Below, one piece after another: positions 47,043 to 56,047 of a DNA stretch of 64,000 nt (the stretch's first letter is position 1; every line of letters begins with the position of its first letter). Made by a program: the position numbers and the translations under genes. The notes beneath the pieces are model-generated. The model saw only the letters and a list, made by a program, of their open reading frames with translations. It did not search any database and had not been told where the DNA came from. The stretch is from JAWWOL01 sp963797535 (lineage in GTDB: Bacteria > Actinomycetota > Actinomycetes > JAWWOL01). Location: positions 310,001 through 374,000 of the forward strand of contig CAWCPQ010000005.1 in NCBI GenBank assembly GCA_963797535.1, read 5' to 3'.

Positions 47043-48194
47043 CTAAGGCTCAGGGATGCCAGCGTCGTCGAGGATCGATGATTGCAGGGCAGGCACCGGC
47101 GCCTCCGCAGCGAGGGGCTGGCCGGTACGCGCGGCCGTTCTCGCCTGACGCGCCTCTTCCGGGTTTGACCGTCGCCAGATCATCAGGGTGACCATGCCCA
47201 CGAACAGCGGCACCAGGAACGTCGCCACCCGCCAGACCAGGATCGCGGCGATGACCGTGGGTTCGTCACTGGCGCCGCGGTAGGTGTAGAAGCCGAGCAG
47301 GGCCGAGTCGAGGATGCCCATCCCCGCAAAGGGCAGGCAGGTGAGCGGATAGGCGCACAGCAGCCCGGCCATGATCTCGGCGAAGGTCAGCTGGGACGCC
47401 GGCAATCCCATGAAGCGCATCGTCAGGGTCAGCATCACGCCCTCGACGAGGACCAGGCCGAACATCGCCAGCACCGCCAAGGCTCCCCGCGCCCTGGCCC
47501 GCTCCGCGGCGCTCATCCGAAAGTCGACCAACGCCGCGGACCACTTCTGCGGGTCGACCCGGTCCGGCCGAAGCCGGTGCGCCAACGTTCCGGCCGTGAG
47601 CCCGAACCAGGCCGCGAAACTGTCCTTGCGCAGCACGAGAACCATGGCAACGGCGATCGCCACAGCGATGATGCCGCAGACGATCGCGACGATGAGGTAG
47701 GTGACGTCGTAGCCGTCGAACGTCAGAAACAGGAAGAAGGCCAGGACGGGCGCGGCGAAGCGGACGAAGTAGGTGACGATGCTGCTGAGGCTCAACCCGA
47801 CCGAGCCGAGGATCCAGTCCACGCCCCAGGACTTGAACATCGAGAATCTCAGGAGCACATCGCTCGGCGGCGGCGCGGTCGTCGAGACGACCCCGGAGGA
47901 CAGGTCGCAGATGACGGCACGCTGCAGCCCCAGCGGAGCCACGAAGGAGGCGATCGGCACCGCGTTCAGCACTTGGCGAACCGCGAGCAGCACCAGCAGC
48001 ACGCCCGACTGGAGAACCGTCAGGGAACCGAGTGCCGAGGCAACCTGCTGCCAGTCGACCCCGCGCAGCAGCCGCCCCAGCCAGACGCACGCGGCGACGG
48101 CGATCGTGATCTTGATCAGCATGATCAGGGCACGCCGCCGCCTCCGGTGTGGCGGGGGCGCCACCGGGCGCGGTTCGATCGTTGCGAGTGTCAT
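47043..48194 (-). CDS. Flippase-like (LPG synthase TM / UPF0104) membrane protein
   Basis: 383-residue polytopic protein with about eight hydrophobic helices (LIMLIKITIAVAACVWLGRL, VLQSGVLLVLLAVRQVLNAV, YLIVAIVCGIIAVAIAVAMV) and the family-typical NAVPIASFVAPLG and CLPFAGMGILDSALLGFYTY. It belongs to the lysylphosphatidylglycerol-synthase-TM/flippase-like group implicated in lipid or glycolipid translocation. C-terminal tail is cytosolic and polar. It is 84 bases downstream of the ABC permease gene and may be in the same transcript. Confidence 0.85.
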   Translation of the reverse strand: MTLATIEPRPVAPPPHRRRRRALIMLIKITIAVAACVWLGRLLRGVDWQQVASALGSLTVLQSGVLLVLLAVRQVLNAVPIASFVAPLGLQRAVICDLSSGVVSTTAPPPSDVLLRFSMFKSWGVDWILGSVGLSLSSIVTYFVRFAAPVLAFFLFLTFDGYDVTYLIVAIVCGIIAVAIAVAMVLVLRKDSFAAWFGLTAGTLAHRLRPDRVDPQKWSAALVDFRMSAAERARARGALAVLAMFGLVLVEGVMLTLTMRFMGLPASQLTFAEIMAGLLCAYPLTCLPFAGMGILDSALLGFYTYRGASDEPTVIAAILVWRVATFLVPLFVGMVTLMIWRRSNPEEARQARTAARTGQPLAAEAPVPALQSSILDDAGIPEP

Positions 48195-48278
48195 CAGCCC
48201 TCAGGTCTCCGCGGTGAGCATGCCAGGAAACGAGTCGAGCGGAGCCAACTCTGCTCAACTGGCGTACCGACGGGGGCC

Positions 48279-49094
48279 TTAGATCGCCCGGCGATAGCGC
48301 CAGACGGCGAGGGGAGCACAGACCGCCACGATGCCGACAATCCAGACGCAGGACCAGAAAAGGTCGTTGCCGGCCGGCGTACCGACCATGAGCCCGCGCG
48401 CCGCCGTCGCCGTCAGCGACACCGGCTGGTTCTCGGCCCACGGCTGCAGCCAGCTCGGCATGGTGTCGACCGGGACGAAGACCGACGAGGCGAACACGAG
48501 CGGGGCGAGGATGGGGAACGACGCCGCCTGCGCGGTCTCGGGATCCTTCACCGCCATCCCGACGAGGGCGAAGATCCAGGACATCGCATAGCCGAACGCC
48601 AGGATCAGCAGCATGCCGAGGATGAACTTGCCGAACCCGTTGCTGTAGCGGAACCCGACCATGAACCCGACGATGCCCATGAGGATCACGACGAAGACGT
48701 TGCGCGTCAGGTCCGACAGCGACCGTCCCACCAGCACTGCCGACGACGACATCGGCAGCGAACGGAATCGCTCGATGATGCCGTTCTGCAGGTCGGTGGA
48801 CATGCCGATCGCCGTGACGATGGCCCCGAAGACCGCTGTCTGCACGAAGACGCCGGGGATCAGGTAGTCGACGTAGCTCAGGCCGGGCGGCAGGCCGGTG
48901 ATCGCGCCGCCGAAGACGTAGGTGAACAGCAGCACGAAGATCACCGGCTGGATGAGGGTGAAGACCATCAGCTGGGGCACCCGCCGGATCGCGGTGAGGT
49001 TGCGCCAGGTCGCGGCAAAGGTGTCGCGTACGGGGGAAAGCCAGCTCGGCGGCCGGCGCTCGTCCACGCTGCGGGCTTCCTCGAAGGTGGTCAT
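48279..49094 (-). CDS. ABC-2 type transporter permease (DrrB-like)
   Basis: 271 residues with a soluble N-terminus and six helices (LMVFTLIQPVIFVLLFTYVF first). The ABC-2 signature region FRSLPMSSSAVLVGRSLSDL lies between helices 2 and 3. ATG overlaps the ATPase stop (ATGA). It forms an exporter with the ATPase at 49091-50053, most like daunorubicin-resistance type DrrAB pumps; the exported molecule is unknown. Confidence 0.9.
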   Translation of the reverse strand: MTTFEEARSVDERRPPSWLSPVRDTFAATWRNLTAIRRVPQLMVFTLIQPVIFVLLFTYVFGGAITGLPPGLSYVDYLIPGVFVQTAVFGAIVTAIGMSTDLQNGIIERFRSLPMSSSAVLVGRSLSDLTRNVFVVILMGIVGFMVGFRYSNGFGKFILGMLLILAFGYAMSWIFALVGMAVKDPETAQAASFPILAPLVFASSVFVPVDTMPSWLQPWAENQPVSLTATAARGLMVGTPAGNDLFWSCVWIVGIVAVCAPLAVWRYRRAI

Positions 49095-50053
49095 GCTGCA
49101 CTCCCTTCCGCTGAGTCGCCCGGCTTCCCGCTGCCGGTCAGCGCCAGGAAGACGTCATCGAGGCTGGGGTCCCGTACCAGCAGATGACCCGGCGACAAAC
49201 CAGCACTCTCCAAGCGGGGCAAGGCATCCGTGAGCACCTTGGCGCTGTTCCCGGTGCTGAGCCGGACCATCTCGCCGTCCTGCTCGACGTGGTCGGCGAC
49301 ACCGTGGGTGAGCACGTCGACGGCCCTGGCGGCGAGGGCCACATCGGCGTAGGTCAGCTCGAGGATCGTCGTGCCGAACTGCGCCTTGAGCCGGGTCGGG
49401 GTGTCGTTGGCGATGACGTGGCCGTGGTTCATCACCGCGATCCGGCCGGCCAGCTGGTCGGCCTCCTCGAGGTACTGCGTGGTGAGCAGGACCGTGGTGC
49501 CGCCGCGGACCAGCTCGCGAATCATGCCCCACAGCTCGTTGCGGCTCTGCAGGTCCAGCCCCGTCGTCGGCTCGTCAAGGAAGAGCACCCGCGGCCGTTG
49601 TACGAGCGCCGCCGCTATGTCCAGCCGTCGCCGCATGCCGCCCGAGTAGCCCTTGACCGGGCGGTTGCCGGCGTCGGTGAGCTGGAACCGCTCGAGCAGG
49701 TCGTCGGCCCTGGGACCGATCAGGTTGGGCCTGAGCTGGGCGAGCTTGCCGACCAGGCGGAGGTTCTCCCGCCCGGTCAGCTGCGGGTCGACTGCGGCGA
49801 ACTGTCCCGCCAGGCCGATGTCGAACCTGACCTTGGCCGGGTGAGCGACCACGTCCGTACCCAGAATCGTCGCGCTGCCGCCGGTGGGTCTGAGCACGGT
49901 CGCCAGGATGCGGACGGTCGTCGTCTTGCCGGACCCGTTCGGGCCGAGGAGACCGAACACCGTGCCCTCCTCGACGGTGAAGGTGACCCCGTCCAGGGCA
50001 GTCACGTCGCCATAGTTCTTGATCAGGGCGTCGACCACGATCGCGTCCACCAC
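49091..50053 (-). CDS. ABC exporter ATPase (DrrA-like)
   Basis: 320-residue ATPase. Walker A GPNGSGKT (residues 37-44), signature YSGGMRRRLDIAAAL, Walker B RVLFLDEPTTGLD and the H-loop region TTQYLEEADQLAGRIAVMNHG. The C-terminal 90 residues after ANDTPTRLKAQFG match the DrrA-type extension. It pairs with the ABC-2 permease downstream. It is divergent from the MGMT gene with about 96 bases between. Confidence 0.93.
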   Translation of the reverse strand: MVDAIVVDALIKNYGDVTALDGVTFTVEEGTVFGLLGPNGSGKTTTVRILATVLRPTGGSATILGTDVVAHPAKVRFDIGLAGQFAAVDPQLTGRENLRLVGKLAQLRPNLIGPRADDLLERFQLTDAGNRPVKGYSGGMRRRLDIAAALVQRPRVLFLDEPTTGLDLQSRNELWGMIRELVRGGTTVLLTTQYLEEADQLAGRIAVMNHGHVIANDTPTRLKAQFGTTILELTYADVALAARAVDVLTHGVADHVEQDGEMVRLSTGNSAKVLTDALPRLESAGLSPGHLLVRDPSLDDVFLALTGSGKPGDSAEGSAA

Positions 50054-50149
50054 GAGGGCTCTCCTTCAGTGCTGAAACCGGAGCATCAGTGCCAAATCTA
50101 ACCGCCGAATTGCCTTGACCTCGGGACTCCGCCGCGCTGAGGTCGAGGA

Positions 50150-50683
50150 GTGACCCCGTACACCTTGTTCGACACGGCGATCGGCAGGTGCGGCTTGGCC
50201 TGGGGACCCGTCGGGTTGCTGTCGCTGCAGCTGCCGGAAGGCACCGACGAGCTCACCCGTCGGCGACTGACCCGGCACCTCGACGACCCGCAGGAAACCC
50301 TGCCACCGCAGGACATCCGGGTCATCATCGACTCCGTCGTAGCACTCACCAACGGCGACAACGTCGACCTCAGCGACGTTCCGTTGGACATGGCGCACGT
50401 GAGTCCGTTCAACCGCAGGTTGTACGAGGCCATCCGCACGATCCAGCCAGGGCAGACCCGCACCTACGGAGACATCGCCGGCGACCTCGGCGAGCCGGGC
50501 GGGGCGCGCGCTGTCGGACGGGCGATGGGGCAGAACCCCTGGCCCATCATCGTTCCGTGCCACCGCGTGGTGGCGGCGAACGGCAAGACCGGCGGGTTCT
50601 CGGCGCACGGCGGCGTATCCACCAAGCTGCGGCTGCTTGCCATCGAGGCGGCGCACCGCAGCACGGACGGCGCGCTGTTCTAG
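50150..50683 (+). CDS. ogt: Methylated-DNA-protein-cysteine methyltransferase
   Basis: 177-residue O6-alkylguanine-DNA alkyltransferase. C-terminal ASCE region: IQPGQTRTYGDIAGDLGEPG then AVGRAMGQNPWPIIVPCHRV with acceptor Cys137, and GGFSAHGGVSTKLRLLAIE. The GTG start at 50150 follows GAGGAG-like sequence. Directly reverses O6-alkylguanine; the protein is consumed by the reaction. Symbol ogt is the usual name for this soluble form. Confidence 0.92.
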   Translation: MTPYTLFDTAIGRCGLAWGPVGLLSLQLPEGTDELTRRRLTRHLDDPQETLPPQDIRVIIDSVVALTNGDNVDLSDVPLDMAHVSPFNRRLYEAIRTIQPGQTRTYGDIAGDLGEPGGARAVGRAMGQNPWPIIVPCHRVVAANGKTGGFSAHGGVSTKLRLLAIEAAHRSTDGALF

Positions 50684-50720
50684 CGCCGCTTCATGCGTGA
50701 CGGCGCAACTTCCGGGCAAG

Positions 50721-52310
50721 ATGTCGACCATGGCCGAAGCCCACACCGAGATCGAGCAGAAGTTCGACGTCGACACCTCCTTCGCCCTGCCAGCCCTGGC
50801 CGACGTGGTGCCGAGCGTGACCGATGTCCAGACCGTCGTGATCGAGTTCGAGGCGATCTACTTCGACACCGCGGACCTGCGCCTGGCTGCGCGCAAGATC
50901 ACGTTGCGCCGTCGTGCCGGCGGCGAGGACGAGGGCTGGCACCTCAAGCTGCCGCTCGGCAAGGGTGTGCGGGTCGAGTACCACGAGCCGTTCACCGACG
51001 ACCTCGTCGTTCCCGACCCGTTGCTCACCCTGGTCACCGCCACCACCCGCGGGGCGGAGCTGGTCCCGATCGCCCGGCTGCGCAACACCCGTACCGCCTA
51101 CCGGCTCCGCGATGACAGCGGCCGGGTCCTGGTCGAGCTTGCCGACGACTCCGTCATCGCACAGCGGCTGCACGAGGACGCTGTCCCAACCAGCTGGCGC
51201 GAGATCGAGATCGAGGTGATCGACGGCGAGCTCGAGCACCTCAGCCCGCTCGCCGACGTTCTGACCGAGGCTGGCGCCCTCCCGTCCGGCTCGGGATCGA
51301 AGTTGGCCAAGGCGATCGGCACCAGCGTCAAGCCTCCGCGCCCCGACCTGCTCGATCCCGACCTGACCGCCGGAGCCCTGGTCCTCGCCTACCTCCGGCG
51401 TCAGCGCAACGCTCTGTTGGCAAACGACCCGGCCGTACGCCTCGACCGACCGGACAGCGTGCACAAGATGCGGGTGGCCAGCCGCCGCTTCCGCAGTGCC
51501 CTGAAGGCGTTCGACAGCTTGTTCGAGGGCGATGCCCACCTGCGGCTCGAGAAGCAGGTCGGCGACTTCGCCCGTACCCTCGGCGCCGAGCGCGACGCCG
51601 AGGTGCTGCTCGAGCGGATGGACAAGGCCATCGACGGGCTGCCGCCGGAGCTGATCATGGGGCCGGTCCGGCACGACGTGGACAGCTGGATGGGCAACAC
51701 GCTGGCGCAGGCCAAGCGCGAGACGCGCGCCTACCTCGACAGCGCCGACTACGTGTCGCTGCTGGACGACATCGAGGCCTTCCTCGCCGCACCGCCGTTG
51801 TCCGAGCTGGCAGCGGGACCGGCCAGAAAGGTTGCCGCGCACGCGGTCAACCGGACGGTCCACAAGGTGCAGAAGAAGGGTGCCGACGGCCTGGCCATCA
51901 AGGATGAGGCCAGCCGGATGGTCAAGCTGCACGAGGCCCGTCGAGCGGCGAAGCGGTCGCGCTACGCCGCTGAGGTGTACGAGATGCACGACACCAAGGC
52001 TGCGCGCAAGGTCGACCGCGAGATGGAGGCGCTGCAGGAGACGCTCGGCGATGTCCACGACGGTGCGGTCATGGCCGAGCTGCTGCGGGAGTTCGCGGCG
52101 CGTACCGGAGCGAAACGAGGCAACGGTTTCACGTACGGCATCCTGCTGGCGCGCGAACAAGGGCGCGGGGCGAACGCCGAACGAGACTTCGCCGAGGCGC
52201 TCGGGCGGTTGCGTCCGCTGAGCAAGCCGAGCAAGCACCCGAAATCGGGGACCGTCGATCCCGACGACGATCCGACCGGCGAGTGGGTCGAGGCGGGAAC
52301 CGAGGGCTAG
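50721..52310 (+). CDS. CYTH and CHAD domain protein
   Basis: 529 residues. The CYTH tunnel domain (about 1-200) begins with EIEQKFDV and includes YFDTADLRLAARKITLRRR and WHLKLPLGKGVRVEY. The CHAD helical domain (about 220-500) has conserved histidines and arginines in VHKMRVASRRFRSALKAF, AERDAEVLLERM and RRAAKRSRYAAEVYE. CHAD domains bind polyphosphate; many CYTH-CHAD proteins associate with polyphosphate metabolism. ATG at 50721 or 50730 is the start. The stop shares CTAG with the convergent PPK2 gene. Confidence 0.92.
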   Translation: MSTMAEAHTEIEQKFDVDTSFALPALADVVPSVTDVQTVVIEFEAIYFDTADLRLAARKITLRRRAGGEDEGWHLKLPLGKGVRVEYHEPFTDDLVVPDPLLTLVTATTRGAELVPIARLRNTRTAYRLRDDSGRVLVELADDSVIAQRLHEDAVPTSWREIEIEVIDGELEHLSPLADVLTEAGALPSGSGSKLAKAIGTSVKPPRPDLLDPDLTAGALVLAYLRRQRNALLANDPAVRLDRPDSVHKMRVASRRFRSALKAFDSLFEGDAHLRLEKQVGDFARTLGAERDAEVLLERMDKAIDGLPPELIMGPVRHDVDSWMGNTLAQAKRETRAYLDSADYVSLLDDIEAFLAAPPLSELAAGPARKVAAHAVNRTVHKVQKKGADGLAIKDEASRMVKLHEARRAAKRSRYAAEVYEMHDTKAARKVDREMEALQETLGDVHDGAVMAELLREFAARTGAKRGNGFTYGILLAREQGRGANAERDFAEALGRLRPLSKPSKHPKSGTVDPDDDPTGEWVEAGTEG

Positions 52311-53545
52311 AGCGGCGGGAAGGACCGGTCGGCGCGCTCGCCGGTCTCCAGGACGTAGGCGGCCGGACCCACGATGGCCGGGTCGGACTGGCCGATGATG
52401 TCGAGGTCGCGGTCGGTGTAGTCCAGCCGCGACAGCACGTGGCGCATGGCCTCGATCCGGGCCCGCTTCTTGTCGTTGCTCTTCACGACCGTCCACGGCG
52501 CGTGCGGCGTGTCGGTGTAGAAGAACATCGCCTCCTTGGCCTCGGTGTACTCATCCCACTTGTCGAGGGAGGCGAGGTCGATCGGGCTCAGCTTCCACTG
52601 CCGTACCGGGTCGATCCGGCGAATGATGAACCGGGTCTGCTGCTCGGACCGCGAGACGGAGAACCAGAACTTGATCAGCAGGATGCCGTCACGGACCAGC
52701 ATGTTCTCGAACTGCGGCGCCTGGCGCATGAACTCGGTGTACTGGTCGGGGTCGGCAAATCCCATCACATGCTCGACGCCGGCCCGGTTGTACCAGGACC
52801 GGTCGAACAGCACGATCTCCCCTGCCGAGGGCAAGTTGGACGCGTAGCGCTGGAAGTACCACTGCGTTGCCTCGCGGGTGTTGGGCTTCTCCAGCGCGAC
52901 GACCCGGGTGCCGCGGGGGTTGAGGTGCTCCATGAACCGCTTGATGGTGCCGCCCTTGCCGGCCGCGTCACGCCCCTCGAACAGGATGACCACTCGCTGG
53001 CCGGACTCTTTGACCCACGACTGCATCTTGAGCAGCTCGATCTGCAGGAGCCGCTTGTGCCGCTCGTACTCCGGCCGGGCCATCCGCTCGTTGTACGGGT
53101 AGCCCTCCCGCCACGTGTCCAGGACCCGGCCGTCCGGCCCCAGCAGCAGCGGGTCGTCGAGGTCCTCGGTGTCGGCCAGCAGGCGATAGCCGCGCAGGTC
53201 GGGGTGCGCAGTGCTGGCGACCTCGGCCCGGATCGGCACAGGCGAGGTCATGACGCGAGGCTGACGGACGCCGGGCGGCAGCACACCCTTGGGGAACGGC
53301 AGCGGCTGGAGTTCATCGATGGCTTCCCGGTGCTCGTGGTCGGACTGGGCGGGGACCAGGACTGGCTCGGCGGGGTCGGGGACAACGTCGACTGCCTCGG
53401 GGGGCTGCGCGACGGGTTCAGGCGGGAGTTGGTCGACGGCTTGGTCCGACGGGACAGTCCTCCGCTTTCGGAAGCCTCCCCAGGACAGCCCACCGGCCAG
53501 AGTCGCGACGACGACAGCGACGAACGAGATGATCACTGGCGACAC
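52307..53545 (-). CDS. ppk2: Polyphosphate kinase 2 with N-terminal membrane anchor
   Basis: 412 residues. The PPK2 domain occupies about residues 110-405: Walker A EGRDAAGKGGTIKRFMEHLN, lid and Walker B region IVLFDRSWYNRAGVEHVMGF, then LIKFWFSVSRSEQQTRF. Ahead of it lies a hydrophobic helix right after the GTG start (SPVIISFVAVVVATLAGGLS), a basic cluster (FRKRR) and a Pro/Glu-rich linker. GTG at 53545 has a GGAG site and makes the helix N-terminal; an internal ATG at 53251 would give a soluble form. It interconverts polyphosphate and nucleotides. Confidence 0.88.
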   Translation of the reverse strand: MSPVIISFVAVVVATLAGGLSWGGFRKRRTVPSDQAVDQLPPEPVAQPPEAVDVVPDPAEPVLVPAQSDHEHREAIDELQPLPFPKGVLPPGVRQPRVMTSPVPIRAEVASTAHPDLRGYRLLADTEDLDDPLLLGPDGRVLDTWREGYPYNERMARPEYERHKRLLQIELLKMQSWVKESGQRVVILFEGRDAAGKGGTIKRFMEHLNPRGTRVVALEKPNTREATQWYFQRYASNLPSAGEIVLFDRSWYNRAGVEHVMGFADPDQYTEFMRQAPQFENMLVRDGILLIKFWFSVSRSEQQTRFIIRRIDPVRQWKLSPIDLASLDKWDEYTEAKEAMFFYTDTPHAPWTVVKSNDKKRARIEAMRHVLSRLDYTDRDLDIIGQSDPAIVGPAAYVLETGERADRSFPPL

Positions 53546-53830
53546 GCGGTTCGGCTCCGATGATTGTGTGCGAACGTCCGGAACCAGGAAACGCAGACCC
53601 TGCAACTACCGGTCGGAACTGACCGAAGGGGCACGGCAAGGTAGCCGGGACGTGAACGACGTTTCGGGCAAATGCTACGCCTGTCCGCGCGCGAAGGTGA
53701 AGGCCGGTCCCGCGTACCCGAAGAATGTGTCCCGCCATCCTCGTGGCCTCTTAGCCGGAATGTAGCCGCGCATTCACCTACCGGAAACGTTCGCGGCCGA
53801 GAAACAGCGTGACCCTGGAAAGGACACTCC

Positions 53831-54502
53831 GTGCTGTACGCGCTCCGTGTTGCCCTGCCCGACCGGCCCGGCATGCTCGCGTCGATCACCGGCCTGATCG
53901 CCGACCGACGGATCGACGTGCGCGCGATCGACGTGCTCGGCGGGAGGGCGCACGAGGCCGTCGACCACCTGCTCCTCGACGGCGAACCGGCCCAGATCGA
54001 GGGTCTGGCCGCCGCGCTTGGCGGTATCCCCGGTGTCGTCGTGCTCGGCCTGCGTCGCTCGATGACGACCAAGGACAGCAGCCCGGAGCTCGACCTGGTC
54101 TCCGCGATCGCCCGTGATCCCCAGCGGGCGCTGAACATCCTGACCGAATCCTGCCCGCGGATCCTGGCCGCCGACTGGGGCCTGGGCTACGCCACCGACG
54201 AGCCGGTCGCCCGGGTCCGTACCGCGTGGGCACCCGACGTCCCCTGGTCCGGCCGGCAGCCGCTGCGCTCGAGCCGGGTGATGCGCTACGGGTCGTTCGA
54301 GATCCCCGACGACCTGTCCGCGGAGATGGCCGTGGCCGCGGTGACGGGGGTGGGCGTGGTGCTGGTCGGGCGCAATGACGGCCCCGCGTTCCACGATGCC
54401 GAGGTGCACCGGCTGGACCGGCTGATGAAGACCATCGAGTCGGTGCTCGCCGGTATTGCGAGCGCCGCCGGGAGCGGGCTGCCAAGCCTCGCCGCCCGCT
54501 GA
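53831..54502 (+). CDS. ACT-domain protein
   Basis: 223 residues. The N-terminal ACT fold reads LYALRVALPDRPGMLASITG, DVRAIDVLGGRAHEAVDHLL. The C-terminal part (DPQRALNILTESCPRILAAD through AVTGVGVVLVGRNDGPAF and RLDRLMKTIESVL) is of unknown role. ACT domains bind amino acids or other small ligands and regulate metabolism. GTG at 53831 follows GAAAGGA. The repeat block A begins 9 bases after its stop. Confidence 0.85.
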   Translation: MLYALRVALPDRPGMLASITGLIADRRIDVRAIDVLGGRAHEAVDHLLLDGEPAQIEGLAAALGGIPGVVVLGLRRSMTTKDSSPELDLVSAIARDPQRALNILTESCPRILAADWGLGYATDEPVARVRTAWAPDVPWSGRQPLRSSRVMRYGSFEIPDDLSAEMAVAAVTGVGVVLVGRNDGPAFHDAEVHRLDRLMKTIESVLAGIASAAGSGLPSLAAR

Positions 54503-54510
54503 GGGCCTCG

Positions 54511-55084
54511 GCGCGATCACTGGTGCACACCGCACCGTAAACGAGGCACATTCGGTACGCCCGGCACCAGTGATCACCCGCAGCACCGCCCCGGCGCGCA
54601 GCACCGCCCGGCGCGATCACTGGTGCACACCGCACCGTAAACGAGGCACATTCGGTACGCCCGGCACCACTGATCACCCGCACCACCGCCCCGGGCGCGC
54701 ACCGCCCGGCGCGATCACTGGTGCACACCGCACCGTAAACGAGGCACATTCGGTACACCCGGCACCACTGATCACCCGCACCACCGCCCCGGCGCGCGCA
54801 GCACCGCCCGGCGCGATCACTGGTGCACACCGCACCGTAAACGAGGCACATTCGGTACGCCCGGCACCACTGATCACCCGCACCACCGCCCCGGCGCGCG
54901 CACCGCCGCGATCACTGGTGCACACCGCACCGTAAACGAGGCACATTCGGTACGCCCGGCACCACTGATCACCCGCACGCACCGCCCCGGCGCGCGCAGC
55001 ACCGCCCGGCGCGATCACTGGTGCACACCGCACCGTAAACGAGGCGCATTCGGTACGCCCGGCACCACTGATCACCCGCACCGC
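54511..55084. repeat. Repeat block A: six palindromic units of about 100 bp
   Basis: Six tandem units start near 54511, 54611, 54709, 54811, 54908 and 55009. Each has a 65-70 bp core beginning with GATCACTGGTGC and ending with its near-complement GCACCACTGATC (exact complement GCACCAGTGATC in unit 1), enclosing ACCGTAAACGAGGCACATTCGGT, so each unit can fold into a long hairpin. Spacers of about 30 bp are GC-rich and also related to one another. Units differ by a few bases only. The block lies between the ACT gene and the AbiEi/DUF559 gene. Confidence 0.92.
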
Positions 55085-55141
55085 AGCAGGGCCTGTGGAC
55101 AACGATTTTCGTGTACGGCGGAGAGCCGTCAGAGTGCGAGC

Positions 55142-56032
55142 ATGCGCAGACCACTGGCCGAGCCTGCCCTGTTGACGGGTGCCCCGTTTCGGCTGTCCGA
55201 CGCGCTCGGGTACGGGGTCAGCCGCGCCCGCTTGCGCTCCGGCTTGTGGCGCTCGCTGGGGCAAGACCTCTACGTGGCGGCGTCGACCCCGGACAGCTCA
55301 CAGCTGTTCCTCGATGCCGCTCGGCTCGTGCTGCCGGCCGGGGCCGCCATCTCCGGTGCCACAGCCGCGATGCAGTACGGCGTCGACGTCAGCCTGGCCG
55401 TGGTCGAGCCGGTGGACGTCACGACGAGCGCGCTGTGGGTTCCTCGGCGAGGCAAGCTGTTGCGGTCGCACCGGGCACCGCTACCGGAGGAGGACCTGAT
55501 CGAGGTTGACGGCCTGCTGACCACCACCCCGATCCGCACGGTGTACGACCTTGCCCGCACCCGCGACCTTCGTGAAGCCGTAGTCGCGATCGATGCGTTC
55601 TGGCACGCGGGGCTGGTGACGCCGGACGAGCTCCTGGCGTTCGCCACCGCCCGCCGCTGGCCGGACACTGCCCGGTTGAGGGCGGCTTTGGCGCTGGCGG
55701 ACAGCGGCGCGGAGAGTCCGATGGAGACCCGGCTGCGCCTGGTCCTCGTGCTCGACGCCGGACTGCCCAAGCCCGAGACGCAGTACGAGGTCTGGACCAC
55801 CGACGGGCGGTTCGTTGCTCGCCTTGACCTGGCGTACCCCCGGCTCCGGCTCGGCGTCGAGTTCGACGGGCGCATACACGAGGAGAAGACCGTTCGGGTC
55901 AGGGACCAACGGCGGCACAACCAGCTGACCGGCGCCCGGTGGCACGTGCTGCACTACTCCGGTGCCGACTACTACCAGCGCCGTCACGTGATCGTCGCGG
56001 AGGTCACCGCGGCGCTGCGGGCAGCGGGCTGA
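55142..56032 (+). CDS. AbiEi-like / DUF559 nuclease-like protein
   Basis: 296 residues. The N-terminal half resembles AbiEi-type antitoxin/HTH modules (LSDALGYGVSRARLRSGLWR, GQDLYVAAST, TPIRTVYDLART). The C-terminal half is a DUF559/Vsr-like restriction-endonuclease fold: ESPMETRLRLVLV (Glu195), RFVARLDLAYPRLRLGVEFD (Asp229, Glu240), HEEKTVRVRDQRRHNQL and WHVLHYSGADYY. This two-part protein occurs in many copies in actinobacterial genomes. Here palindromic repeats with the same GATCAC-GGTGC core lie on both sides of it. ATG at 55142 has only weak Shine-Dalgarno sequence. Confidence 0.87.
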   Translation: MRRPLAEPALLTGAPFRLSDALGYGVSRARLRSGLWRSLGQDLYVAASTPDSSQLFLDAARLVLPAGAAISGATAAMQYGVDVSLAVVEPVDVTTSALWVPRRGKLLRSHRAPLPEEDLIEVDGLLTTTPIRTVYDLARTRDLREAVVAIDAFWHAGLVTPDELLAFATARRWPDTARLRAALALADSGAESPMETRLRLVLVLDAGLPKPETQYEVWTTDGRFVARLDLAYPRLRLGVEFDGRIHEEKTVRVRDQRRHNQLTGARWHVLHYSGADYYQRRHVIVAEVTAALRAAG

Positions 56033-56047
56033 AAGCCGGGGCAGCGG

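Noticed and set aside
47266..49101. 611-aa minus-strand frame spanning 47266-49101
   Set aside because: It overlaps the permease and flippase-like genes in another frame and is Arg/His/Pro-rich, the usual shadow of high-GC coding sequence.
50691..52496. 601-aa minus-strand frame opposite the CYTH-CHAD gene
   Set aside because: Composition and lack of domains mark it as antisense shadow of a well-supported CYTH-CHAD protein.
54511..55084. CRISPR array
   Set aside because: The regular spacing invites it, but the repeats are about 70 bp, palindromic, and the spacers resemble one another; no cas genes are nearby.
53886..55264. Repeat-derived proteins (VRVISGAGRTECASF motifs)
   Set aside because: Long minus-strand frames arise only because the repeat unit keeps phase; there is no start signal or non-repeat protein part.
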